Shown: in pieces, positions 1 to 5,443 of the stretch
How positions within the stretch are numbered: the first letter of the stretch is position 1
Layout: the number at the start of each line of letters is the position of its first letter
NCBI GenBank assembly: GCA_049317725.1
Contig: JBMOHS010000132.1
Span: 1 to 11,072 of the forward strand
DNA: 11,072 bases
Direction of reading: 5' to 3'
Source of the DNA: CAIOZW01 sp049317725
Lineage (GTDB): Bacteria > Acidobacteriota > Blastocatellia > RBC074
The notes under the pieces: generated by a model
The model's input: only the letters and a program-made list of their open reading frames with translations
Databases searched by the model: none
Told to the model about the DNA's origin: nothing
Translations under genes and position numbers: made by a program

Positions 1-243
1 GGGCTGCGTCGAACCCAGCTTCGCCAGTCCCGGCTGACAGAATCGGCTTCCCCTGGTTCGGAAGAAGGTCGCCAGGATCGGCTCGACCGGGAGGCGGCCG
101 AGTTTCATCGTCACGTCAGAGAGGGCTATCTCGCGATCGCCGCCGCGGAGCCGAATCGGATTCGGCTGCTCTCCGCGAAGGGCTCGATCGACGAGGTCTT
201 CGCGTTGACTCGCGAAGCCGTTGCCGATCTGCTGCCCGGCTGA
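1..243 (+). CDS. tmk: Thymidylate kinase, C-terminal part (gene cut by window start)
   Basis: The open frame enters at base 1 and stops at TGA 241-243, giving the last 80 residues. The stretch DRLDREAAEFHRHVREGYL followed by AIAAAEPNRIRLL matches the end of the LID region and the C-terminal helices of thymidylate kinases (compare the usual DRxExExxxFxxRVRxGYLxLA pattern). The enzyme phosphorylates dTMP to dTDP with ATP in the cytoplasm, a step in dTTP synthesis. The P-loop and dTMP-binding part lie upstream of the window. Between the GLRR at the start and DRLDRE the LID seems longer than the roughly 12 residues usual there: about 25 residues, rich in S, E, Q and R. A tmk-holB pair is a common bacterial arrangement, which supports the call. 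Confidence 0.87.
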   Translation, partial: GLRRTQLRQSRLTESASPGSEEGRQDRLDREAAEFHRHVREGYLAIAAAEPNRIRLLSAKGSIDEVFALTREAVADLLPG

Positions 244-290
244 GCTGTCATCGAAAGCAGACTGTCCCGGAATGGGAAGGAGCCTGTCGC

Positions 291-1319
291 ATGGGGTTTG
301 ATCGTCTCATTGGCAACGAGCGGAACAAGGAGGTCCTGCAGCGGCTCCTCGCGCGACAGCAATTGGGCGGAACCTTCCTTTTCGCTGGGCCCGCTGGAGT
401 CGGGAAGCGCCAGTTTGCGATGGAACTGGCCAAGGCCGCCAATTGTCTGGCGATCTCTCCGGGAGCGACTGAGCCCTGCGACCAATGTTCGACCTGTCGG
501 CGCATTGACGAAGGCACCTACGGCGATCTCCTGACGCTGACTCCAGACGGACCTTCGATCCGGATCGCGCAGACCCGGGCCATGAACGACGAGGTCCACT
601 ACCGACCACGCGAGGGACGACAACGCTTCTTTCTGATTGACGACGCGGATCGTTTGCGGGAAGAAGCGGCCAACTCGCTCTTGAAGACTCTCGAAGAGCC
701 ACCGCCGACTTCGACGATCATCCTGCTCACGGCACGCCCCGACTCGCTCCTTCGCACGATCCGCTCCCGCGCTCGTCGTCTGACCTTCTCCCCGCTCGCC
801 ATCGACGAACTCGAGCGCTACCTCGCGGCCCACTACCCGCGACCTGCTGCGGAGACGGCACTGCTCGCCCGGTTGGCGAGAGGTCGCCTCGGTGCTGCCC
901 TCTCAATCGATCTCTCGCTCTATCGTCAGGAACGGAGAACACTCGTCGAACTCCTGGAACTCCTCGTCGAGGGGGAGCGACGATTTCGCCTTCTCAAGGC
1001 GGCAGAGTTTCTTGGAAAGAAGGAGCGCGAAGAGTTTGAGCATTCGCTCGATCTCCTCGATGGCCTGCTTCGGGACCTTCTCCTCGTCGCGGGCGGTGCC
1101 GGTCAGGCCGCGGTGGTCAACCTCGATATCGCCGAGCGACTCGAAGATCTTGCGTCGCGACTCCCCGTGGCCCGCCTGATCTTGTGGATCGACCGCTTCG
1201 ACCAGCTTCGCCGCCAGCTTCGTGTCAACATCAATCGACAGATCGCGACCGAGGCCGTCCTCTTCTCCCTGGCGCTGCCGCCATCCGACCCGTCTTCGAG
1301 GTTCCCCGCGCGTCCTTGA
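291..1319 (+). CDS. holB: DNA polymerase III subunit delta' (clamp loader)
   Basis: This 342-residue AAA+ protein fits the delta' subunit of the replicative clamp loader, which helps load the beta sliding clamp. Residues 1-32 match the family N-terminus (FDRLIGNERNKEVL). A P-loop-like GPAGVGKR lies at 33-40, with Arg in place of the usual Ser/Thr. Four zinc-binding cysteines sit at 52, 63, 66 and 69. The sensor and Walker B-like segment is FFLIDDADRL (113-122), followed by ANSLLKTLEEPP (127-138). An SRC-like motif at 159-161 reads SRA, keeping the arginine but not the cysteine. The rest fits the helical collar domain. ATG 291 follows AAGGAG (277-282) at 8 nt and lies 47 nt after tmk, so the two are probably co-transcribed. 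DnaX is the main alternative, but the length and the lack of domains beyond the clamp-loader core favour delta'. Confidence 0.93.
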   Translation: MGFDRLIGNERNKEVLQRLLARQQLGGTFLFAGPAGVGKRQFAMELAKAANCLAISPGATEPCDQCSTCRRIDEGTYGDLLTLTPDGPSIRIAQTRAMNDEVHYRPREGRQRFFLIDDADRLREEAANSLLKTLEEPPPTSTIILLTARPDSLLRTIRSRARRLTFSPLAIDELERYLAAHYPRPAAETALLARLARGRLGAALSIDLSLYRQERRTLVELLELLVEGERRFRLLKAAEFLGKKEREEFEHSLDLLDGLLRDLLLVAGGAGQAAVVNLDIAERLEDLASRLPVARLILWIDRFDQLRRQLRVNINRQIATEAVLFSLALPPSDPSSRFPARP

Positions 1320-1344
1320 CAGGTCCTTGCGCGGTCTTTATGCT
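1316..1344 (+). promoter_or_regulatory. Sigma70-type promoter for ffh and the downstream ribosomal block
   Basis: A perfect -35 box TTGACA (1316-1321) is separated by exactly 17 nt from a -10 box TATGCT (1339-1344, 4 of 6 to consensus). Transcription would start near 1351 and give ffh a leader of about 110 nt. The -35 box includes the TGA stop codon of holB (1317-1319). I looked for an SRP RNA in the 1351-1460 leader and do not see its conserved GGUCAGG / GGAAGGAAGCAGCC elements. Confidence 0.68.
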
Positions 1345-1460
1345 CTTCCATTTGCGTGATGAGAAAAGGGGCTTCCGCCGAGTGGACGGAACAGAGCGTC
1401 AGCGAAAAAGAGAGATGGTCGTCGGCGTCAGTCCCCACGGGGGCAGCGTAGGATCTGTAC

Positions 1461-2861
1461 ATGTTTGAGGCACTCTCCGACAAGTTGAAGAAGGTCGTCC
1501 GGGATCTCCGCGGAGAGGGCCGGTTGACCCCGGAGCATCTCGATCTTGCCCTTCGGGAGATTCGCCTCGCACTGCTCGAAGCAGACGTCAACTTCAAGGT
1601 GGTTCGCGCCTTCATCGAGCGGGTGCGCACCAAGGCCCTCGGCCAAGAGGTGCTCGATCGACTCTCCCCGGGCCAGCAAGTGGTCAAGATCGTCCACGAC
1701 GAACTGGTCGAGATGCTCGGGGGAACTTCGAGCCGGCTGCTCTTCACTTCGCGTCGCCCCAATGTCGTCATGATCGTTGGGTTGCAAGGGTCCGGAAAGA
1801 CGACCTCGACTGGTAAGCTCTCCCGGTGGTTGCAGACCCATCAGGAGCGCAACCCGCTGCTCCTTTCCGTTGACGTCTATCGCCCAGCCGCCCGCGAGCA
1901 GCTCGCCGTCATTGGAAAAGCCGTTGGCATCCCGGTCTTTGATGGCGCAGGGCAGGATGATCCCCTGGCGCTCTGTCGTGCGGCACGCCTTCACTGTGAG
2001 CAGGTTGGATTCGATACGCTGCTGATCGACACCGCCGGACGCCTCCACATCGATGATGCCCTCATGGTCGAATTGCAGGGAATCAAGGCGGAGATGCAGC
2101 CGATCGAGACGCTCTTTGTGGCGGATGCCATGACCGGTCAGGATGCGGTGCGCAGCGCGGCCGAGTTTCACGAGCGCATCGGTCTCTCCGGCGTCATACT
2201 TACCAAGATGGATGGCGATGCTCGCGGTGGCGCGGCGCTCTCCATCAAAGAGGTGACGGGTCAACCGATCAAGTTTGTCGGTGTTGGTGAAAAGTATGAC
2301 GCCTTCGAACTCTTTCATCCCGACCGGATCGCTTCGCGCATTCTGGGGATGGGGGATGTTCTCTCGCTCATTGAGAAGGTCCAAGCCGAAGTCGATGAGG
2401 AGAAGGCGATTGAGTTGCAGGAGAAGATGGCGCGAAATGCCTTCACCTTGGAGGATTTTCGCGACCAACTGCAGCAGGTCAAGAAGCTCGGCTCCTTGCA
2501 GAGCATTCTCGAGATGGTACCCGGTGATCTGCTTCCCGGAATGCCGAAGATGACGCCGGAGATGTCTGGAGTCATGGAGCGGGAGATGAAGCGCACGGAG
2601 GCGATCATCAACTCGATGACGCTGGCCGAGCGCGATAATCACCTGCTGCTCAGCCCCTCGCGCCGACGACGGGTCGCGATGGGCAGCGGCACGACGATCA
2701 ATGATGTCAATAAGCTCCTCAAGCAGTATGTCGAGATGAAGCAGATGATGGGGCGAATGATGGAAGGACAGGGGTTTCTCGGCGGTCTCCGTGGCAAGGT
2801 AGCCCGGAAATTGGCCAAGGCGCCCGTGCGCAAGAAACGGCCGAAGAAGAAGAAACGATAG
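1461..2861 (+). CDS. ffh: Signal recognition particle GTPase Ffh (SRP54)
   Basis: The 466-residue product binds 4.5S/SRP RNA, recognises hydrophobic signal sequences at the ribosome and delivers nascent chains to FtsY at the membrane. The N domain is about residues 1-90 (LTPEHLDLALREIRLALLEADV). The G domain has the P-loop GLQGSGKTT (107-115), DVYRPAAREQL (138-148), DTAGR (190-194) and TKMDGDARGG (248-257; the usual form is TKLDGDARGG). The C-terminal M domain is methionine-rich, with SRRRRVAMGSG for SRP RNA binding and MKQMMGRMMEGQGF near the end. A very basic tail (VRKKRPKKKKR) closes it. The length is typical. ATG 1461 follows AGGA (1450-1453) at 7 nt. FtsY is excluded by the presence of the M domain and the absence of an acidic N-terminal extension. 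Confidence 0.97.
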   Translation: MFEALSDKLKKVVRDLRGEGRLTPEHLDLALREIRLALLEADVNFKVVRAFIERVRTKALGQEVLDRLSPGQQVVKIVHDELVEMLGGTSSRLLFTSRRPNVVMIVGLQGSGKTTSTGKLSRWLQTHQERNPLLLSVDVYRPAAREQLAVIGKAVGIPVFDGAGQDDPLALCRAARLHCEQVGFDTLLIDTAGRLHIDDALMVELQGIKAEMQPIETLFVADAMTGQDAVRSAAEFHERIGLSGVILTKMDGDARGGAALSIKEVTGQPIKFVGVGEKYDAFELFHPDRIASRILGMGDVLSLIEKVQAEVDEEKAIELQEKMARNAFTLEDFRDQLQQVKKLGSLQSILEMVPGDLLPGMPKMTPEMSGVMEREMKRTEAIINSMTLAERDNHLLLSPSRRRRVAMGSGTTINDVNKLLKQYVEMKQMMGRMMEGQGFLGGLRGKVARKLAKAPVRKKRPKKKKR

Positions 2862-2956
2862 CCCGATACGGGGCAGCCGTGGCCCTTCGGGAGATCTCCG
2901 GCGGGTATCGACGGAGAATAACTGACGGAAACGTTATCCTTGGGGAGGAAGTTACC
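2862..2956 (+). other. ffh-rpsP intergenic leader (95 nt)
   Basis: No gene fits here. The segment holds an inverted pair CGATAC (2864-2869) / GTATCG (2905-2910) enclosing smaller pairings, including a C(UUCG)G tetraloop candidate at 2885-2890 and the palindrome GGAGATCTCC (2890-2899). A second inverted pair is ATAAC / GTTAT just downstream, with GTTAT ending at 2937. No convincing promoter was found, so rpsP is probably read from the ffh promoter. The segment may fold as an rpsP leader, but no known riboswitch or r-protein leader was recognised. Confidence 0.3.
2942..2950 (+). promoter_or_regulatory. Ribosome binding site that fixes the TTG start of rpsP
   Basis: GGGGAGGAA ends 6 nt before TTG 2957. 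It is the only strong Shine-Dalgarno match near the conserved S16 N-terminus. An upstream in-frame ATG at 2879 would add 26 residues that do not resemble S16. Confidence 0.8.
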
Positions 2957-3214
2957 TTGCTAGCGATTCGATTGACGAGACAGGGAGCCAAGAAGCGACC
3001 CTTCTACCGCGTGGTCGTCGCCGAGAAGCGCGCCAAGCGGGATGGACGGTTTGTCGAGATTGTTGGCTTTTACAATCCGTGCCGGGAGCCGATCGAACTC
3101 AAGCTCGATCACGACCGGATCAGCTACTGGATCAAGTGTGGGGCCCAGCCGACCGACACGGTACGGGGGCTGATTCGCCGCAGCGAGAAGTCCGCGACAC
3201 CGGTGACGGAGTAG
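2957..3214 (+). CDS. rpsP: 30S ribosomal protein S16 (TTG start)
   Basis: The 85-residue product is the small-subunit protein S16, which binds 16S rRNA in the body of the 30S subunit and is needed for its assembly. IRLTRQGAKKRPFYRVVVAE (4-23), then KRDGRFVEIVGFYNP (27-41), is the S16 signature. The C-terminal half (LKLDHDRISYWIKCGAQPTDTVRGLIRR) also matches, including the conserved W-x-x-x-GAQPTDTV. The length is normal (about 80-90). I chose TTG 2957 because it places MLAIRLTR where the family usually has MAVKIRLTR or similar, and because GGGGAGGAA precedes it at 6 nt. The gene opens the usual rpsP-khpA-rimM-trmD-rplS order. TTG starts are rare for ribosomal proteins and may lower initiation. 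Confidence 0.95.
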   Translation: MLAIRLTRQGAKKRPFYRVVVAEKRAKRDGRFVEIVGFYNPCREPIELKLDHDRISYWIKCGAQPTDTVRGLIRRSEKSATPVTE

Positions 3215-3217
3215 CCC

Positions 3218-3260
3218 TGCGGGAGAGCCTGCGGGAGAGGAGGATCGACGTTCCTCCCGC
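3218..3260 (+). repeat. 12-nt tandem repeat with shared 3' pairing partner (hairpin) between rpsP and khpA
   Basis: CTGCGGGAGAG occurs twice, at 3218-3228 and 3230-3240, as a near-perfect 12-nt tandem repeat. Each copy carries GCGGGAG (3219-3225 and 3231-3237), and both can pair perfectly with the single CTCCCGC at 3254-3260. A third option pairs GGAGG (3239-3243) with CCTCC (3253-3257). These structures are mutually exclusive. No T-run follows, so this is not a standard terminator. It could be an mRNA processing or stability element that adjusts rpsP relative to khpA, which lacks a strong Shine-Dalgarno. Confidence 0.5.
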
Positions 3261-3278
3261 ACGTTTGGTAAACGCATC

Positions 3279-3509
3279 ATGAAAGAGCTGGTAGAACTGA
3301 TTGCCCGGGCACTGGTCGACCGCCCTGATGGGGTTGTTGTCCGTGAAGCAGAGGAAGCCCAGGCGACTGTGCTGGAGCTACGTGTCGCCCAGGGCGACTT
3401 GGGAAAGGTCATCGGCAAGCAGGGGCGGACTGCGCGCGCGATCCGTACCATTCTTAACGCCTCTGGCACCAAGCTCAAGAAGCGATTTGTTCTCGATATC
3501 GTGGAATGA
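3279..3509 (+). CDS. khpA: KH-domain RNA-binding protein KhpA (YlqC family)
   Basis: This 76-residue protein is essentially one KH domain. It starts MKELVELIARALVDRPDGV and carries the core GKVIGKQGRTARAIR (42-56), with the GxxG loop GKQG at 46-49. KhpA proteins are small cytoplasmic RNA binders; in Gram-positive bacteria they partner with KhpB (Jag/EloR) and affect cell elongation and division. The position between rpsP and rimM is the conserved one for this family. ATG 3279 matches the family N-terminus, but the only strong purine box (AGGAGG, 3238-3243) is 35 nt upstream inside a hairpin, so initiation may be weak or depend on read-through from rpsP. The stop overlaps the rimM start. No KhpB gene is in view. 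Confidence 0.93.
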   Translation: MKELVELIARALVDRPDGVVVREAEEAQATVLELRVAQGDLGKVIGKQGRTARAIRTILNASGTKLKKRFVLDIVE

Positions 3510-4042
3510 TGGACCAAGGAGAGCGCGAGCTGATCGCTGTTGCGCGCATCGCGCGGCCCCGGGGTGTTCACGGAGAGGTGATCGCGGATCTCTTGACTGA
3601 CTTTCCTGACCGCTTTGCCCCCGGACAGCGGGTCCATCTCCAACTCTCCAGTGGAGAGGTTGAGGTGGCCATTCTCGACTCGGTTCGCTTCCACCAAGGG
3701 CGGGCGATTCTTCGACTGGAGGGGGCCGATCGGCTCGAGGAGGCGGAGCGGTTGCGCAGCGCGATCGTCTCGGTGACGCGGGAAGAGCTGGTCCCGCTGC
3801 CAGATGATACCTACTACGACTTTGATCTGGTCGGGTGCCGGGTCGAGTCGAAGACGGGAGAGTGGATTGGCACGGTTCGTCGTGTCGACCATTATGGAGC
3901 GGCGCCGTTGCTGGTGGTTGATGGGCGTCCGGCTGGCAGGCCTGCCGAGCTGCTCGTTCCCTTCGTCGCTCTGATCTGCCCCGAGGTCGACCTCTCCGCG
4001 CGGCGGATTGTCGTGGATCCACCGGAGGGTCTCTTCGATTAG
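3506..4042 (+). CDS. rimM: 16S rRNA processing / 30S maturation factor RimM
   Basis: The 178-residue product is a ribosome maturation factor that binds S19 and helps the 30S head mature. The N-terminal RimM domain begins IAVARIARPRGVHGEVIADLLTDFPDRF, with the typical G-x-x-G-E pattern. The C-terminal PRC-barrel starts near YYDFDLVGCRV and ends PAELLVPFVALICPEVDLSARRIVVDPPEGLF, the usual family ending. Length is normal. The start ATG (3506) overlaps the khpA stop in an ATGA arrangement, implying translational coupling; a second ATG at 3509 could serve instead and changes only one residue. RimM works on the same 30S particle as S16 encoded upstream. Confidence 0.95.
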   Translation: MMDQGERELIAVARIARPRGVHGEVIADLLTDFPDRFAPGQRVHLQLSSGEVEVAILDSVRFHQGRAILRLEGADRLEEAERLRSAIVSVTREELVPLPDDTYYDFDLVGCRVESKTGEWIGTVRRVDHYGAAPLLVVDGRPAGRPAELLVPFVALICPEVDLSARRIVVDPPEGLFD

Positions 4043-4083
4043 CTGGCCAGCCGGGATTTTGTTTTTTGGAAGAGTGAGGCGTT

Positions 4084-4845
4084 GTGCGTTTTGACCTGCT
4101 GACGATCTTCCCGGAGTTTTTTCGAGGGCCGATCGATCACGGGATCATTCGGCGGGCTCGTCAGCAGTCGCTGATTTCCATTGACGTCCACGACCTGCGC
4201 ACGTTCACAGACGACCGGCACCATATCGTCGATGACCGACCCTTCGGGGGAGGAGACGGGATGGTGCTCAAGCCGGAGCCGATCTTTCGAGCCGTCGAGC
4301 ATCTCCGCTCGATAGAACCCCCGGCGGAAGTGGCGGCGACCTGTGTGCTGCTGCTCTCTCCGCAGGGGAGGCCGTGGACGCAACGGGAAGCGGCTCGCAT
4401 GGCCCGGCAGTACCAGCGGTTGATCTTGATTTGCGGGCGGTACGAGGGGGTCGATGAGCGCGTGGTGGAGCATCTCGTGACCGAAGAGGTCTCGATCGGA
4501 GACTACGTGTTGACGGGAGGGGAACTCCCCGCCCTGGTGGTGATTGATGCGGTGACCAGGTTGTTGCCAGGCGTTCTTGGAAGTGAGACATCGGCCGTGC
4601 ACGATTCGTTCTCGGAGGGTGCGGGTGGGCTGCTTGATTCTCCCCACTACACCCGCCCTGCCACCTTTCGCGGATGGTCAGTGCCGGAAGTACTGATCAG
4701 CGGCCACCACGCGGAGGTCGCGCGTTGGCGGCGGCGGGCTGCCCTCGCGAAGACGCTGCACTGCCGGCCAGACCTTTTGGCGACGGCGGCTCTCAGTGAG
4801 GAAGAGCGTGCTTGGCTGGCCTCCTTGGTGGACCCAAGTGTTTGA
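4084..4845 (+). CDS. trmD: tRNA (guanine-N1-)-methyltransferase TrmD
   Basis: TrmD methylates N1 of G37 next to the anticodon using S-adenosylmethionine, preventing +1 frameshifting. The 253-residue sequence has all the main SPOUT trefoil-knot landmarks: RPFGGGDGMVLKPEP (52-66), SPQGRP (92-97), GRYEGVDER (118-126), SIGDYVLTGGE (137-147) and LDSPHYTRP (184-192), which carries the catalytic Asp at 185. The C-terminal domain contains VPEVLISGHHAEVARWR. The usual GGGPGM appears as GGGDGM, a tolerated variant as far as I know. The start is GTG 4084, giving the conserved MRFDLLTIFPEFF; GGAAGAG (4068-4074) precedes it at 9 nt. It lies 41 nt after rimM, whose downstream side has a T-rich patch (4057-4067). 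Confidence 0.97.
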   Translation: MRFDLLTIFPEFFRGPIDHGIIRRARQQSLISIDVHDLRTFTDDRHHIVDDRPFGGGDGMVLKPEPIFRAVEHLRSIEPPAEVAATCVLLLSPQGRPWTQREAARMARQYQRLILICGRYEGVDERVVEHLVTEEVSIGDYVLTGGELPALVVIDAVTRLLPGVLGSETSAVHDSFSEGAGGLLDSPHYTRPATFRGWSVPEVLISGHHAEVARWRRRAALAKTLHCRPDLLATAALSEEERAWLASLVDPSV

Positions 4846-4865
4846 CAGAAGAAGAGAGGAAAGGC

Positions 4866-4919
4866 GGATCCTGGGGTGAGGAATTGCTCTGGGGGGATCC
4901 TGGAACAGTCTCAGACCAG
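4866..4919 (+). promoter_or_regulatory. Structured leader upstream of rplS with duplicated GGATCCTGG
   Basis: In the 91-nt gap after trmD the 9-mer GGATCCTGG occurs at 4866-4874 and again at 4895-4903. Because GGATCC is self-complementary, the two copies can pair as a 6-bp stem (4866-4871 with 4895-4900). An inner GAG (4878-4880) / CTC (4887-4889) stem lies between G-rich internal strands. A competing short stem is CTGG (4900-4903) with CCAG (4916-4919). Autoregulatory leaders before L19 genes are known in other phyla, but I cannot match this one to a described family. Confidence 0.35.
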
Positions 4920-4924
4920 AAATC

Positions 4925-4931
4925 GAGGTGA
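4925..4931 (+). promoter_or_regulatory. Ribosome binding site that fixes the ATG start of rplS
   Basis: GAGGTGA matches the anti-Shine-Dalgarno core and ends 5 nt before ATG 4937. A GTG at 4928, which would add three residues, lies inside this box and is therefore unlikely to be the start. Confidence 0.75.
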
Positions 4932-4936
4932 GAGAG

Positions 4937-5326
<390 letters not shown>

Positions 5327-5341
5327 GTCTCGGAGTGGGTG

Positions 5342-5369
5342 GCGGATGGGCGCTCCAGTGGCCCTCCGC
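5342..5369 (+). terminator. GC-rich hairpin just after rplS (possible 3' end or attenuator)
   Basis: GCGGA (5342-5346) plus GGGC (5348-5351), with T5347 bulged, pairs with GCCC TCCGC (5361-5369). This gives a 9-bp stem with a 9-nt loop starting 15 nt after the rplS stop. No U-tract follows directly (only ATTTT near 5383-5387), so an intrinsic terminator is uncertain. It may instead be a 3' stabilising element or a partial attenuator before the yfhO-like gene. Confidence 0.4.
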
Positions 5370-5428
5370 TTCCCGCTGACCATTTTGGCCGTGCAATCTC
5401 CATGCCTGGACGGCCAAGCGCAGAACGC

Positions 5429-5436
5429 GAGAGGAC
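5429..5436 (+). promoter_or_regulatory. Ribosome binding site favouring GTG 5444 for the YfhO-like gene
   Basis: GAGAGGAC, with its GAGGA core at 5431-5435, lies 8 nt before GTG 5444. The alternative starts GTG 5339 and ATG 5402 have no usable box at normal spacing, and the first overlaps the hairpin after rplS. Confidence 0.5.
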
Positions 5437-5443
5437 CGAGAGA

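Noticed and set aside
1351..1460. SRP (4.5S) RNA gene in the ffh leader
   Set aside because: The conserved domain IV loop sequences are absent.
1428..2642. 404-codon open frame on the minus strand inside ffh
   Set aside because: It lies wholly opposite the well-supported ffh gene, its translation resembles no family I know, and long antisense frames are expected in GC-rich coding DNA.
2960..3892. 310-codon minus-strand open frame across rpsP, khpA and rimM
   Set aside because: It is opposite three conserved genes and shows no recognisable domain.
4041..4067. GCTGGCCAGC palindrome followed by a T-rich run after rimM as an intrinsic terminator
   Set aside because: The palindrome has no room for a loop and makes at most a 3-bp stem; it also lies inside a conserved operon just before trmD.
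4842..4870. TTGACA overlapping the trmD stop as a promoter for rplS
   Set aside because: No -10-like hexamer at 16-18 nt; the candidates there are GC-rich (GCGGAT, CGGATC, GGATCC).
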